DNA from: Pseudomonas sp. UYIF39
Lineage (GTDB): Bacteria > Pseudomonadota > Gammaproteobacteria > Pseudomonadales > Pseudomonadaceae
DNA: 64,000 nucleotides
NCBI RefSeq assembly: GCF_029963765.1
Contig: NZ_JALBYU010000001.1
Coordinates: forward strand, 186,001 to 250,000
Direction: 5' to 3'
Made by a program: the position numbers and the translations under genes. The notes below the pieces were generated by a model that saw only the letters and a program-made list of their open reading frames with translations, was not told the DNA's origin and made no database searches. Positions 7,755 through 15,854 of this stretch are shown piece by piece (within the stretch, counting starts at the first letter, position 1; each line of letters begins with the position of its first letter).

Positions 7755-7771
7755 ATAGGGGTAGGGGGTAT
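7755..7771. promoter_or_regulatory. G-tract operator candidate for DmeR
   Basis: ATAGGGGTAGGGGGTAT is a G-tract flanked by AT-rich ends, the shape of RcnR/CsoR-family operators. It ends 4 bp before the dmeR start codon and covers the ribosome-binding region, so repressor binding would shut the dmeR-dmeF unit. No second copy was seen nearby. Confidence 0.55.
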
Positions 7772-7775
7772 AGGT

Positions 7776-8051
7776 ATGGCGCACATCCACGAACACAAAG
7801 ATGACTTGCTCAACCGGGTTCGGCGCATTTCAGGTCAGGTGCAGGCCATAGAGCGGGCGCTTGAGTCCGACGCTGATTGCGCCAAGACCTTGCATCTGGT
7901 CGCGGCTGTCCGCGGTGCGGTTAACGGTTTGATGGATCAGTTCATCGACGCCCACGCCCGTGAACACGTCGCACGTCCTGGCCTCAGCGACGAAGAGCGC
8001 GCCGAAGGCCTGGAAGAGTTGCTGCAAGCCATTCGTCGCTACTCGAAATAG
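7776..8051 (+). CDS. dmeR: RcnR/CsoR-family metal-responsive repressor
   Basis: All-helical DNA-binding repressor of 91 residues with the family core RRISGQVQAIERAL, a metal-binding Cys in DADCAKTLHLVAAVRGAVNGLM and an N-terminal MAHIHEH with two His. The combination of N-terminal His and the helix-2 Cys is that of nickel/cobalt sensors; the linked efflux pump supports naming it DmeR. Formaldehyde-sensing FrmR relatives look similar, but no formaldehyde genes are adjacent. The start at 7776 is preferred over 7746 because the family begins MAHIHEH and because the operator-like G-tract lies between the two. Confidence 0.85.
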   Translation: MAHIHEHKDDLLNRVRRISGQVQAIERALESDADCAKTLHLVAAVRGAVNGLMDQFIDAHAREHVARPGLSDEERAEGLEELLQAIRRYSK

Positions 8052-8063
8052 AGATCCGGACAC

Positions 8064-8981
8064 ATGACACAAACGCCGCAAGCTTTGAATTTTTCTCACG
8101 ACCACATGTTTCTCGCCGCCTCCCATGATGAAAACGCCCGCCGCACTTTGTGGGTGGTGGCGCTGACCTTCGTCATGATGATTGGCGAGATTACTGCCGG
8201 TTACATCACCGGCTCCATGGCACTGCTGGCCGATGGTTTTCACATGGCGACCCATGCCGGTGCCTTGGGCATTGCGGCAGCGGCGTACGGTTTTACCCGA
8301 CGCAATGCCAACAATGCCCGTTACAGTTTCGGTACTGGCAAGGTCGGTGATCTAGCCGGTTTTGCCTCGGCCATGGTGCTGGGGCTGGTGTCGCTCGGTA
8401 TCGCCGGTGAATCCATCCTGCGCCTGTTTCAGCCGACCACCGTGGCCTTTACGGAGGCGACGATGATTGCGGTGGTGGGGCTCGCGGTAAACATCGTCAG
8501 TGCGTTTTTGCTGGCGGGCAATCATGGGCACGGCCATGATCATGGCCACGGCCATCACCACCATCACGACAACAACCTGCGCTCAGCTTATGTCCATGTA
8601 CTCGCCGACGCCTTGACCTCGGTGCTGGCCATCGCCGCCTTGCTGGCCGGCCGTTACCTCGGTTGGGTCTGGCTGGACCCGGTGATGGGCATCGTCGGCG
8701 CCATCGTCATCGCCAAGTGGGCCTATGGTCTGATGCGCACCAGTGCTGCGGTGCTGCTCGACACCACCGATGAGCACGTGGCTGCTGAAATTCGTGAACT
8801 GCTGGAGTCGTCGGGTGACGTGCACATCAGCGACCTTCACGTCTGGCAGGTCGGGCCTGAGGCGCGGGCAGCGATTGTCAGCGTAGTGGCGGCAGCGGGA
8901 GTGAGTGCCGACAACGTTCGCGAACGTCTGGCGCCGGTTCATGAGTTGTCTCACCTGACCGTCGAGTATCGCAATGCTTGA
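8064..8981 (+). CDS. dmeF: Cation diffusion facilitator, Co/Ni efflux
   Basis: Inner-membrane metal/proton antiporter of the CDF family, 305 residues. Six transmembrane helices carry the metal-site motifs DGFHMATHAGAL (TM2) and HVLADALTS (TM5). Between TM4 and TM5 is a His-rich loop, NHGHGHDHGHGHHHHHDN, typical of DmeF-type pumps. The cytoplasmic C-terminal domain has DVHISDLHVWQVG. It starts 12 bp after dmeR and forms a two-gene operon controlled by DmeR. It exports Co and Ni by family knowledge; specificity cannot be read from sequence alone. Confidence 0.9.
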   Translation: MTQTPQALNFSHDHMFLAASHDENARRTLWVVALTFVMMIGEITAGYITGSMALLADGFHMATHAGALGIAAAAYGFTRRNANNARYSFGTGKVGDLAGFASAMVLGLVSLGIAGESILRLFQPTTVAFTEATMIAVVGLAVNIVSAFLLAGNHGHGHDHGHGHHHHHDNNLRSAYVHVLADALTSVLAIAALLAGRYLGWVWLDPVMGIVGAIVIAKWAYGLMRTSAAVLLDTTDEHVAAEIRELLESSGDVHISDLHVWQVGPEARAAIVSVVAAAGVSADNVRERLAPVHELSHLTVEYRNA

Positions 8982-8988
8982 TACCTCT

Positions 8989-10110
8989 TTAGGGGCAGTC
9001 GCTGAATAGCGGAATGCGGCCGTTGAGGGAAGGGCGGTAGTGCCAGGCCAATCGGTCCAGTGAGGGTTTCATTGCCAAAATCTGACGCAGCGTTGCACTG
9101 GCTATCCCCAGCGCCAATTTCTGCCCCGGACATTGATGCCGCCCCGCACCAAAGGTGAAGCTGCGCCGGTCTGGACGATCAAGAAGAAAGACGTCGGGAT
9201 GGTCATTGAGCTGCGGATCGCGATTGGCCGAAGCCAACAGCACCAGAATCATGTCGCCGGGGTTCAGGCGCACTCCCTCGATTTCACAAGGCGCAGCGAT
9301 AAACCGGGGGGTGTTCTGCACCGAGGGATCGAAGCGCTGAACTTCAGCGATCAAGTCGTCCACGGGTGTTGATTCGCTGTGCAACGACGGGTTTCGAATT
9401 AACGCCAACAGCGCATTGCCGATCAGCCCGGCGGTGGCTTCATAGGTCTGGGAAAACAACCCGATCAGGTTGGCGATCAGCATTTCAGAATCGCCAGATA
9501 TTGCCGCGAGCCGATGGCGGATCCCGGCGAGCAGGGTGCTCTGATTGTTCGGGTCATCCAGCAGCTCAACGAAATAGCCGCTCAATTGTTCTGCTGTAAC
9601 GTGCGCCACCTTCAGTTGCGCTTGATCGCTCAGCGGCGACAGGCACGCGACGAAGTCCGCCGTCAGCTCGCTGATAACCCGGCCCTGAGCCGGGGAGAAC
9701 CCCAGCAATGCAGCCACCACGCACACCGGCCCACGGAACATCGCCTTGTACAACCCATCGGCGCCGGGAGTGATCAGACGCGCACCGACCAGTGCATTGA
9801 CTTCATCGACATCAATCAACGCCAACCCTGGCTGAATTGCCGACCTCGGGCAACGCTGCCGCTCGCCCTCATTCATCCGCATCAACTGACTAAAGACCTT
9901 GCCGGCCATCCCGCCAACAATCGCCTTGGGCACCGGCTCGTATGACGGCCGGACATGACAGTCAGGATGCGCCAGCACGGACGCAACGGCGTGGGCGCTA
10001 CTTGCCACCCACACTTTCAGTCCTTGGTGAAAAAACAGCCCACCCTCGGCACGCAGCTGCGCGTAATAGGGATAAGGATCTGCATGAGTCGCAGCGATGA
10101 TCGGGTCCAT
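8989..10110 (-). CDS. Cytochrome P450 of unknown substrate
   Basis: Heme-thiolate monooxygenase of 373 residues, soluble bacterial type. The heme loop is FTFGAGRHQCPGQ with ligand C327. The I-helix segment reads QTYEATAGLIGNALL, with Thr in the usual acid-alcohol position, and the K-helix/meander contains EVQRFDPSVQNTPR. The start at 10110 (MDPIIAATHADPY) is the family-like one; the frame extends to 10215 but with unrelated residues. No ferredoxin or reductase gene is adjacent, so redox partners come from elsewhere. It is divergent from an ArsR regulator, 82 bp away, that probably controls it. Confidence 0.9.
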   Translation of the reverse strand: MDPIIAATHADPYPYYAQLRAEGGLFFHQGLKVWVASSAHAVASVLAHPDCHVRPSYEPVPKAIVGGMAGKVFSQLMRMNEGERQRCPRSAIQPGLALIDVDEVNALVGARLITPGADGLYKAMFRGPVCVVAALLGFSPAQGRVISELTADFVACLSPLSDQAQLKVAHVTAEQLSGYFVELLDDPNNQSTLLAGIRHRLAAISGDSEMLIANLIGLFSQTYEATAGLIGNALLALIRNPSLHSESTPVDDLIAEVQRFDPSVQNTPRFIAAPCEIEGVRLNPGDMILVLLASANRDPQLNDHPDVFLLDRPDRRSFTFGAGRHQCPGQKLALGIASATLRQILAMKPSLDRLAWHYRPSLNGRIPLFSDCP

Positions 10111-10192
10111 GGGTCGCAGCCTTGTTCGTGGTTGGAAAAGTGTTGCTACTATCTCCAGTCCGAAAGGGCCTTGATTCGTCCGGGAGCGAAAT

Positions 10193-10957
10193 ATGAACGT
10201 AGAACAGCACGACATCGGCGTCTCTCAGGTGGCTGCGGCGATCGCGGAACCGGCCCGGACGAAAATCCTCTGTTCGCTGATGGACGGCCACGCCCGCACC
10301 AGCACCGAGCTGGCAGCGATTGCCGAGGTCAGCGCCTCCACGGCCAGCGCGCACCTGGCCAAACTCAAGGAATTGGCGCTGGTGCGGCTGCACGTGCAGG
10401 GCCGACATCGCTATTACAGCCTGACGGACAAGCGCGTCGCCCAGGCGCTGGAAGCGTTGATGGTGATCGGCCAGAACGCCGCGCCGACCTTCAATCCGCG
10501 CACCCCGGATCGCCTGCAATTCGCCCGTACTTGCTACGACCACATGGCCGGCACGTTGGCCGTGCTGCTGCATGACCGGATGATCGAAGCGGGGTGGCTG
10601 CTGGAAACCGATGAACAGGTCTATCAGCTGAGCGACGGCGGCGAGGCGTTGTTTGAAGGGTTGGGTATTGAGGTCAAGGACTTGAGCACGCTGCGCCGCC
10701 GCTTCGCCTGCCCATGTCTGGACTGGAGCATGCGTCGGCCGCATCTGGGCGGTTCGTTGGGGGCGGCGTTAATGCAAACGGCGATCAAGCGCAAATGGGT
10801 GACCCAGGACCTGGACAGCCGCGCGCTGGCGTTGACGGCGACGGGGCGAAAGGAACTCAGCAGCCGGTTTGCCGTTGAACTGCCGGTTCAGGTATCGACA
10901 GCACAACCCGGATTCACCGAGACCCGGCGTCGCGCGAACGCCAGTTCTGCGCCTTAG
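10193..10957 (+). CDS. ArsR-family transcriptional regulator with extended C-terminal domain
   Basis: Winged-helix repressor, residues 12-80 (AEPARTKILCSLMDGHARTSTELAAIAEVSASTASAHLAKLKELALV cut here into its helix-turn-helix). It is much longer (254 residues) than simple metal-sensing ArsR proteins. The C-terminal half has FARTCYDHMAGTLAVLLHDRM and RRFACPCLDWSMRRPHLGG, an arrangement found in a branch of ArsR proteins that sense organic ligands rather than arsenic. The Cys pair in the CPC motif could bind metal or sense redox state. It faces the P450 gene across a short shared promoter region and overlaps the 3' end of the LysE gene by 4 bases. Confidence 0.85.
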   Translation: MNVEQHDIGVSQVAAAIAEPARTKILCSLMDGHARTSTELAAIAEVSASTASAHLAKLKELALVRLHVQGRHRYYSLTDKRVAQALEALMVIGQNAAPTFNPRTPDRLQFARTCYDHMAGTLAVLLHDRMIEAGWLLETDEQVYQLSDGGEALFEGLGIEVKDLSTLRRRFACPCLDWSMRRPHLGGSLGAALMQTAIKRKWVTQDLDSRALALTATGRKELSSRFAVELPVQVSTAQPGFTETRRRANASSAP

Positions 10958-11562
10958 CGACTGGCCGAGGCCATCAGCACGCCGAAACCGGCGAAGGTCA
11001 CGCCCGAGACTTTCGCCGCCAGCCAGGAACCCTTCGGGCTGGATAACCAGCCTTTGGCGGCATTGGCGAGCAAGGCATAGCTGCCATGCACGAGGATCAC
11101 CAGTACGCCGTAGGACGCGACCAGCTTGAAAAACTGGGTGGTGAAGTGCGCTGAGGTGTCGATGAATTGCGGGAACACCGCCAGAAAGAAAAACACGGCC
11201 TTGGGGTTCAAAAGCTGGATCGAAGCCGCTTCAAGGAAGCGGTAGCCCGGGCTTGAGGGGCGTGTTTCAAGCAGCGTATTGAAACCAGCCGAGCGCCAGC
11301 TTTTGTAGCCCAGGTACAACAAATAGGCGGCCCCTGCGTACTTCAACGCGGTAAAGGCGTTGGCGGAGGTGCTGAGGATCAGGCCGACACTGGTGGCGCT
11401 GATGGCGGCGACGATAAAAGCTCCCGACGCGATCCCCAGAATGCCCGGCACTGCCCCGGTCCAGCCGTGGCGTACCGCGTTGGACAGGGTCAGGACCACG
11501 CCAGGCCCCGGACTCAAAATGGTCAGGGTGGCAAACAGTAGAAAGAGTCCATAGCTGTTCAT
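10954..11562 (-). CDS. LysE/RhtB-family amino acid exporter
   Basis: Inner-membrane exporter of 202 residues with six hydrophobic helices. Family signatures: SPGPGVVLTLSNAVRHGW near the N-terminus and QLLNPKAVFFFLAVFPQF in the middle. The start at 11562 (MNSYGLFLL) fits the family; the frame extends upstream by 22 residues without support. It is divergent from a GcvA-type LysR regulator at 11668, its likely controller, and convergent with the ArsR gene. The exported amino acid is unknown. Confidence 0.9.
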   Translation of the reverse strand: MNSYGLFLLFATLTILSPGPGVVLTLSNAVRHGWTGAVPGILGIASGAFIVAAISATSVGLILSTSANAFTALKYAGAAYLLYLGYKSWRSAGFNTLLETRPSSPGYRFLEAASIQLLNPKAVFFFLAVFPQFIDTSAHFTTQFFKLVASYGVLVILVHGSYALLANAAKGWLSSPKGSWLAAKVSGVTFAGFGVLMASASR

Positions 11563-11667
11563 GTCTTGCTCCGTCAGGTGGCGCTGGCTGCGTGCGAGCA
11601 GATTGGCGTGACGACGTGGGCCTGACAAACGCTTTAATTGCGCTGCATATGTGACTAAATTAGACGC

Positions 11668-12585
11668 ATGATAAATCCACTACCGCCGCTTAATGCTGTT
11701 CGCGCCTTCGCCGTTGCTGCTCGTCATCAGAGTTTCAGCCTGGCGGCCGAAGAGCTGCATGTCAGTCACAGTGCCGTCAGCCGGCACATCAAATTGCTTG
11801 AGGAGCACCTGGGTGTGCTGCTGTTCGAGCGGCGTATCCGGCAATCGGTGCTGACGCCGGCCGGTCAGCGCTTTTATGAGCAGGTCAGCGCCGGGCTGGC
11901 GCAGATTGCCAACGCCGCCGCTGCGCTTAAGCAACATGCCTCGCTGCCGACCGTGAAGATTAATGTCCGTCCGTCCTTTGCGATGCTTTGGCTAGCGCCC
12001 AGACTGGAGGATTTCATTGCGCAGCACCCGGACATCAAACCGCAAGTGATTACTCAAACCCAGGCGCCCGATCATTCGCGCGACGGATTCGACATCGTCA
12101 TTCGCCGTGGTCGTGACGACTGGGCGCCGGCGATTGAGGCGCGAGCCCTCTTCGAAGACGAACTGTTGCTGGTCGCGGCACCTTCGCTGATCGAACGCCA
12201 GGCCCTTGAAGACCTCACGTCCCTGAGCCAGCACACGTTACTGACCGCCAAGGCGCGTCGCGAAGATTGGCACAACTGGGCACTGCATTTTGGTCAAACC
12301 CAGTCAGCCACTCAGGTCACCCGGCAGTTTGATCACATGCACCTGGTGCTGGAGGCCGCCGTGGATGGACAGGGCATTGCCTTGTGCCCGACCTCTTTGC
12401 TGGGCACCCATCTCTCGAGCGGTCGCCTGATCTGCCCGTTGCCCGAATTGCGAATGCCGTTGCCGCGTTATTACTACGGTGTCGCGCCGGATGTGACGGT
12501 GCAGACACGGGTGTTTTTGGAGTGGTTGTTTGCTCGGATTACTCAGGACACCCTCCAGAGACCTCACGATTATCTGGCGTTATAA
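11668..12585 (+). CDS. LysR-family regulator, GcvA-like
   Basis: DNA-binding regulator of 305 residues. The N-terminal winged helix reads LPPLNAVRAFAVAARHQSF ... LHVSHSAVSRHIKLLEEHLG, followed by LFERRIRQSVLTPAG, as in the GcvA/AmpR branch. The ligand-binding domain has VRPSFAMLWLAPRLEDF and GQGIALCP. It is divergent from the LysE-type exporter, separated by 105 bp, so activation of the exporter in response to an amino acid is likely. Its 3' end overlaps the convergent acetyltransferase gene by 16 bp. Confidence 0.9.
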   Translation: MINPLPPLNAVRAFAVAARHQSFSLAAEELHVSHSAVSRHIKLLEEHLGVLLFERRIRQSVLTPAGQRFYEQVSAGLAQIANAAAALKQHASLPTVKINVRPSFAMLWLAPRLEDFIAQHPDIKPQVITQTQAPDHSRDGFDIVIRRGRDDWAPAIEARALFEDELLLVAAPSLIERQALEDLTSLSQHTLLTAKARREDWHNWALHFGQTQSATQVTRQFDHMHLVLEAAVDGQGIALCPTSLLGTHLSSGRLICPLPELRMPLPRYYYGVAPDVTVQTRVFLEWLFARITQDTLQRPHDYLAL

Positions 12586-13097
12586 AAAGTTGCGCCTTCA
12601 GGGATGTTTTTATTGACGAAGGACATGGCCCCGATAGTAACGTTATCACCAATTGAGAGGGTGTTCGCGATGATGCAACTATTTGCCCCAACACTTACGT
12701 TATCGCCGATCTTGAGATCATATACAGACAACCCCATGGTTTTTATGCCAATGGTGGTATTTTGACGGATAAAGAAATTTCGGCCGATCTGAACATGGCC
12801 AGTGATGACGACCCTAGGCAAATGGCCGATACGAAAGCCGGGCCCTATCTTGGCATCAATACTTATTTCAACCCGGTACTTTAGATTGATCTTCCTTTCC
12901 AATCGTTTCGCATAAACGCGGAACAAACCGTTTCGAGAATTTAAATACTGCGCAAGTCTAAATACAAACAAGTACCTAAGCGTGTTGTTCTTTCTGGTTC
13001 GTTTAAGAATGTTGGTTATCAGGCCGAAGTGACTTCCCGGTTTGTTCTTGTTTGAAACTTCCGATTTCCAATGCATCGTCAAAGTTTCTAAATTCAC
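12570..13097 (-). CDS. Serine acetyltransferase-like hexapeptide-repeat acyltransferase
   Basis: Left-handed beta-helix enzyme of 175 residues. A basic helical N-terminus (about 1-70) precedes hexapeptide turns such as IDAKIGPGFRIGHLPRVVITGHVQIG and LKIGDNVSVGANSCIIANTLSIGDNVTIG. It is shorter than true CysE and lacks the long N-terminal domain, so it resembles the CysE-like acetyltransferases of surface polysaccharide loci (WcaB type). Base composition is clearly more AT-rich than its neighbours and there are no sugar genes around it, which suggests a horizontally acquired singleton. The acceptor is unknown. Confidence 0.8.
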   Translation of the reverse strand: MNLETLTMHWKSEVSNKNKPGSHFGLITNILKRTRKNNTLRYLFVFRLAQYLNSRNGLFRVYAKRLERKINLKYRVEISIDAKIGPGFRIGHLPRVVITGHVQIGRNFFIRQNTTIGIKTMGLSVYDLKIGDNVSVGANSCIIANTLSIGDNVTIGAMSFVNKNIPEGATFYNAR

Positions 13098-13192
13098 GGC
13101 GCTGCCCCTAGCCTTACGGCTCTGAAAAATGGGCTAGTTTAACAAGTGAGCTATGGAATGGTTACGGACCCTGAATCGCTATTCTTTTTGCA

Positions 13193-13229
13193 ATAAAAAA
13201 CCCACCCATCGCCAAAGCGATGAATGGGC
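13193..13229 (-). terminator. Rho-independent terminator of ilvE
   Basis: On the minus strand, CCCATTCATCGC pairs with GCGATGGGTGGG (two G-U pairs) around a TTTG loop, then TTTTTT follows. It lies about 30 bp beyond the ilvE stop. Confidence 0.85.
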
Positions 13230-13260
13230 TATGTGCCGCGTGGGGACAGGCCCCGTCAAA

Positions 13261-14280
13261 TCAAACCTTGACAATCCAGCCCGCTGGCGCTTCGATGTCG
13301 CCGGTCTGTACGCCCGTCAGCTCTTTGTAGAGCTTCTGGGTGACCGGGCCGACGTCAGTTTCGCTGTGGAACACGTGCAGTTTGTCGTTGTAGCTGATGC
13401 CGCCGATCGGGGTGATCACCGCGGCAGTACCGCAAGCACCGGCTTCCTTGAAGTCGGACAGCTTGTCGATGAGCACGTCGCCTTCGACCACTTCCAGGCC
13501 CAGACGTGATTTTGCCAGCTCGATCAACGACAGACGGGTGATGCCCGGGAGGACCGAGGGCGAGTTCGGGGTCACGAACTTGTTGTCGTGGGTGATCCCG
13601 AAGAAGTTGGCCGAACCGACTTCTTCGATTTTCGTGTGGGTCATCGGGTCCAGGTAGATACAGTCGGCGAAGTGGGCTTTCTTGGCCTGGGAACCTGGCA
13701 TCAGGCTGGCCGCGTAGTTACCACCGACCTTGGCTGCACCGGTGCCTTGTGGGGCGGCGCGGTCGTAGCTGGAGATCAGGAAGTTGTGCGGGGTCAGGCC
13801 GCCCTTGAAGTAGGCACCGACCGGAATGGCGAAGATCGAGAAGATGAACTCGGGGGCAGTACGCACGCCGATGTTGTCACCCACGCCGATCACGAACGGA
13901 CGCAGGTACAGCGCGCCGCCGGTGCCGTAAGGCGGGATGAAACGCTCGTTGGCGCGGACAACTTCCTTGCAGGCTTCGACGAACTGTTCGGTGGACACCT
14001 GTGGCATCAGCAGTCGCGCGCAGCTGCGTTGCATGCGTGCGGCGTTCTGGTCCGGGCGGAACAGGTTGATCGAACCGTCCTTGCAACGATAGGCCTTCAG
14101 CCCTTCGAAGCATTGCTGCCCATAGTGAAGGGCAGTGGATCCTTCGCTGATGTGCAGCACATTGTCTTCGGTCAGGGTGCCTTTATCCCACTCGCCATTA
14201 CGCCAGTGCGACAGATAGCGCTTGTCTGTCTTGATGTAGTCAAAACCCAACTTGTCCCAATTGATGCTTTCGTTACCCAT
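13261..14280 (-). CDS. ilvE: Branched-chain amino acid aminotransferase
   Basis: Fold-type IV PLP enzyme of 339 residues that interconverts leucine, isoleucine and valine with their 2-oxo acids. Recognised by HISEGSTALHYGQQCFEGLKAYR near the start, the PLP lysine in GAAKVGGNYAASL, EEVGSANFFGI and the C-terminal GTAAVITPIGGI. This is the longer type (similar to the group that includes eukaryotic BCAT) common in pseudomonads. It lies next to the bkd operon on the same strand, so the same block can deaminate branched-chain amino acids and then oxidise the keto acids. A separate transcript is likely, since 188 bp with a REP element separate it from lpdV and it has its own terminator. Confidence 0.95.
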   Translation of the reverse strand: MGNESINWDKLGFDYIKTDKRYLSHWRNGEWDKGTLTEDNVLHISEGSTALHYGQQCFEGLKAYRCKDGSINLFRPDQNAARMQRSCARLLMPQVSTEQFVEACKEVVRANERFIPPYGTGGALYLRPFVIGVGDNIGVRTAPEFIFSIFAIPVGAYFKGGLTPHNFLISSYDRAAPQGTGAAKVGGNYAASLMPGSQAKKAHFADCIYLDPMTHTKIEEVGSANFFGITHDNKFVTPNSPSVLPGITRLSLIELAKSRLGLEVVEGDVLIDKLSDFKEAGACGTAAVITPIGGISYNDKLHVFHSETDVGPVTQKLYKELTGVQTGDIEAPAGWIVKV

Positions 14281-14424
14281 GACACCCTCTATCGCTTAAC
14301 AACCGCCGAAACGGTTCAAGGCTTCTGACGTTTTTCTGGATGGGGACAACAATACTTCATTCCGGGCCCATTTCGCAGCCGGAATTCAATCTCTGCGACC
14401 ATCGATGCACCCGATGTAGCGGCT

Positions 14425-14450
14425 GCCTCGCGTTGCTCGACAGCTGCTAC
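14425..14450. repeat. Single REP-like element
   Basis: GCCTCGCGTTGCTCGACAGC and the following TGCTAC match the arm at 20201-20226 with one mismatch. The element sits alone between ilvE and lpdV, without an inverted partner. Confidence 0.6.
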
Positions 14451-14468
14451 TAGGGTTTGCGTCTGGTT

Positions 14469-15851
14469 TTAGAGATGCAGCGCGTGGCCAAGGGCTCGCA
14501 GCGCCGCTTCCTGTACCGCTTCGCCGAGCGTCGGATGCGCGTGGATGGTGCCGGCAATGTCTTCCAGTCGGGCGCCCATTTCCAGGCTCTGACCGAACGC
14601 CGTCGACAATTCCGACACGCCCACACCGACCGCCTGCCAGCCGACAATCACGTGATTGTCCCGACGAGCGACAACCCGCACGAAGCCGCTTTTCGATTCC
14701 AGCGTCATCGCCCGACCATTGGCCGCAAACGGGAAGCTGGAAACGATGCAGTCCAGACCCGCTGCCTTGACGTCGTCCGGAGTCTTGCCGACCACCACCA
14801 ATTCCGGGTCGGTAAAGCATACGGCGGCGATGGCAGTCGGGTTGAACTCGCGGGATTTACCACTGATCAGCTCGGCAACCATCTCGCCCTGAGCCATGGC
14901 CCGGTGCGCGAGCATCGGTTCGCCGCTCAGGTCGCCGATGGCATACACATTGCGCATGCTGGTCTGGCAACGGTTGTCGATCTTGATCGCCGAGCCGTTC
15001 ATGTCCAGGTTCAAACCTTCGAGGTTCCAACCCTGGGTGTTTGGTTTGCGGCCGACGGCCACCAGTACCTGATCGGTTTCCAGGTTCAGGGTGTCGCCAT
15101 TCGGGTCAAGCACTTGCAGTGTATTGCTAACAGAATCAAAGCCTTGGACGCTGTGCTTCAAGTAAAGCTTCATGCCGAGCTTTTTCAGTTCGTCATGCAC
15201 AGGCTGTGTGAGTTCGGCGTCGTAGGCCGGCAGGATGCGATCCTGAGCCTCGACCACGCTGACCTCGGCGCCGAGCTTGCGATAGGCAATCCCCAGCTCC
15301 AGACCGATGTAACCGCCACCGACCACGATCAGGCGTTTCGGCACGGACGTCGGCGCCAAAGCTTCGGTGGAGGAGATGATCGGGCCACCAATCGGCAGCA
15401 TCGGCAGGTTCACGCTTTTCGAACCGGTGGCCAGCACCAGGTGCTCGCACTGAATGCGCGTGTCGCCGACTTCTACGGTTTTACCATCAATGACTTTCGC
15501 AAAACCTTGAATAACCTGAATTTTGTTCTTTTTCAGCAGCGCCGAAACGCCCGTGGTCAGGCGATCGACGATGCCGTCCTTCCACTCGACACTCTTGCTG
15601 ATATCGAGGGTCGGCGCCGAAACGCTGATGCCCAGCGCCGAGTGCAGGCTGTGGTGCTGCGTCTGGTGAAACTGTTCGGCGACGTGGATCAACGCCTTGG
15701 ACGGAATGCAACCGATGTTCAGGCACGTACCGCCCAGGGATTCGCCTTCAACCAGAATGGTCGAGATGCCCAGCTGGCCGGCACGAATCGCCGTCACATA
15801 ACCGCCAGGTCCGCCGCCGATGATCAGCAGCGTGGTGTTCAGAGTTTGCAT
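14469..15851 (-). CDS. lpdV: Dihydrolipoyl dehydrogenase (E3) of branched-chain keto acid dehydrogenase
   Basis: FAD enzyme of 460 residues that reoxidises the dihydrolipoyl groups of the BkdB core with NAD+. The N-terminal FAD motif is [18 protein letters not shown]; the redox disulfide lies in [15 protein letters not shown]. The NAD motif is [19 protein letters not shown], and the C-terminal catalytic His-Glu pair is in [10 protein letters not shown]. It is the last gene of the bkd operon, starting 3 bp after bkdB. The name lpdV follows Pseudomonas usage for the valine-induced E3. Confidence 0.95.
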   Translation of the reverse strand: MQTLNTTLLIIGGGPGGYVTAIRAGQLGISTILVEGESLGGTCLNIGCIPSKALIHVAEQFHQTQHHSLHSALGISVSAPTLDISKSVEWKDGIVDRLTTGVSALLKKNKIQVIQGFAKVIDGKTVEVGDTRIQCEHLVLATGSKSVNLPMLPIGGPIISSTEALAPTSVPKRLIVVGGGYIGLELGIAYRKLGAEVSVVEAQDRILPAYDAELTQPVHDELKKLGMKLYLKHSVQGFDSVSNTLQVLDPNGDTLNLETDQVLVAVGRKPNTQGWNLEGLNLDMNGSAIKIDNRCQTSMRNVYAIGDLSGEPMLAHRAMAQGEMVAELISGKSREFNPTAIAAVCFTDPELVVVGKTPDDVKAAGLDCIVSSFPFAANGRAMTLESKSGFVRVVARRDNHVIVGWQAVGVGVSELSTAFGQSLEMGARLEDIAGTIHAHPTLGEAVQEAALRALGHALHL

Positions 15852-15854
15852 GAC

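Noticed and set aside
8523..8573. His-rich stretch in dmeF as a possible engineered tag
   Set aside because: A His-rich cytoplasmic loop between TM4 and TM5 is normal for DmeF-type pumps.
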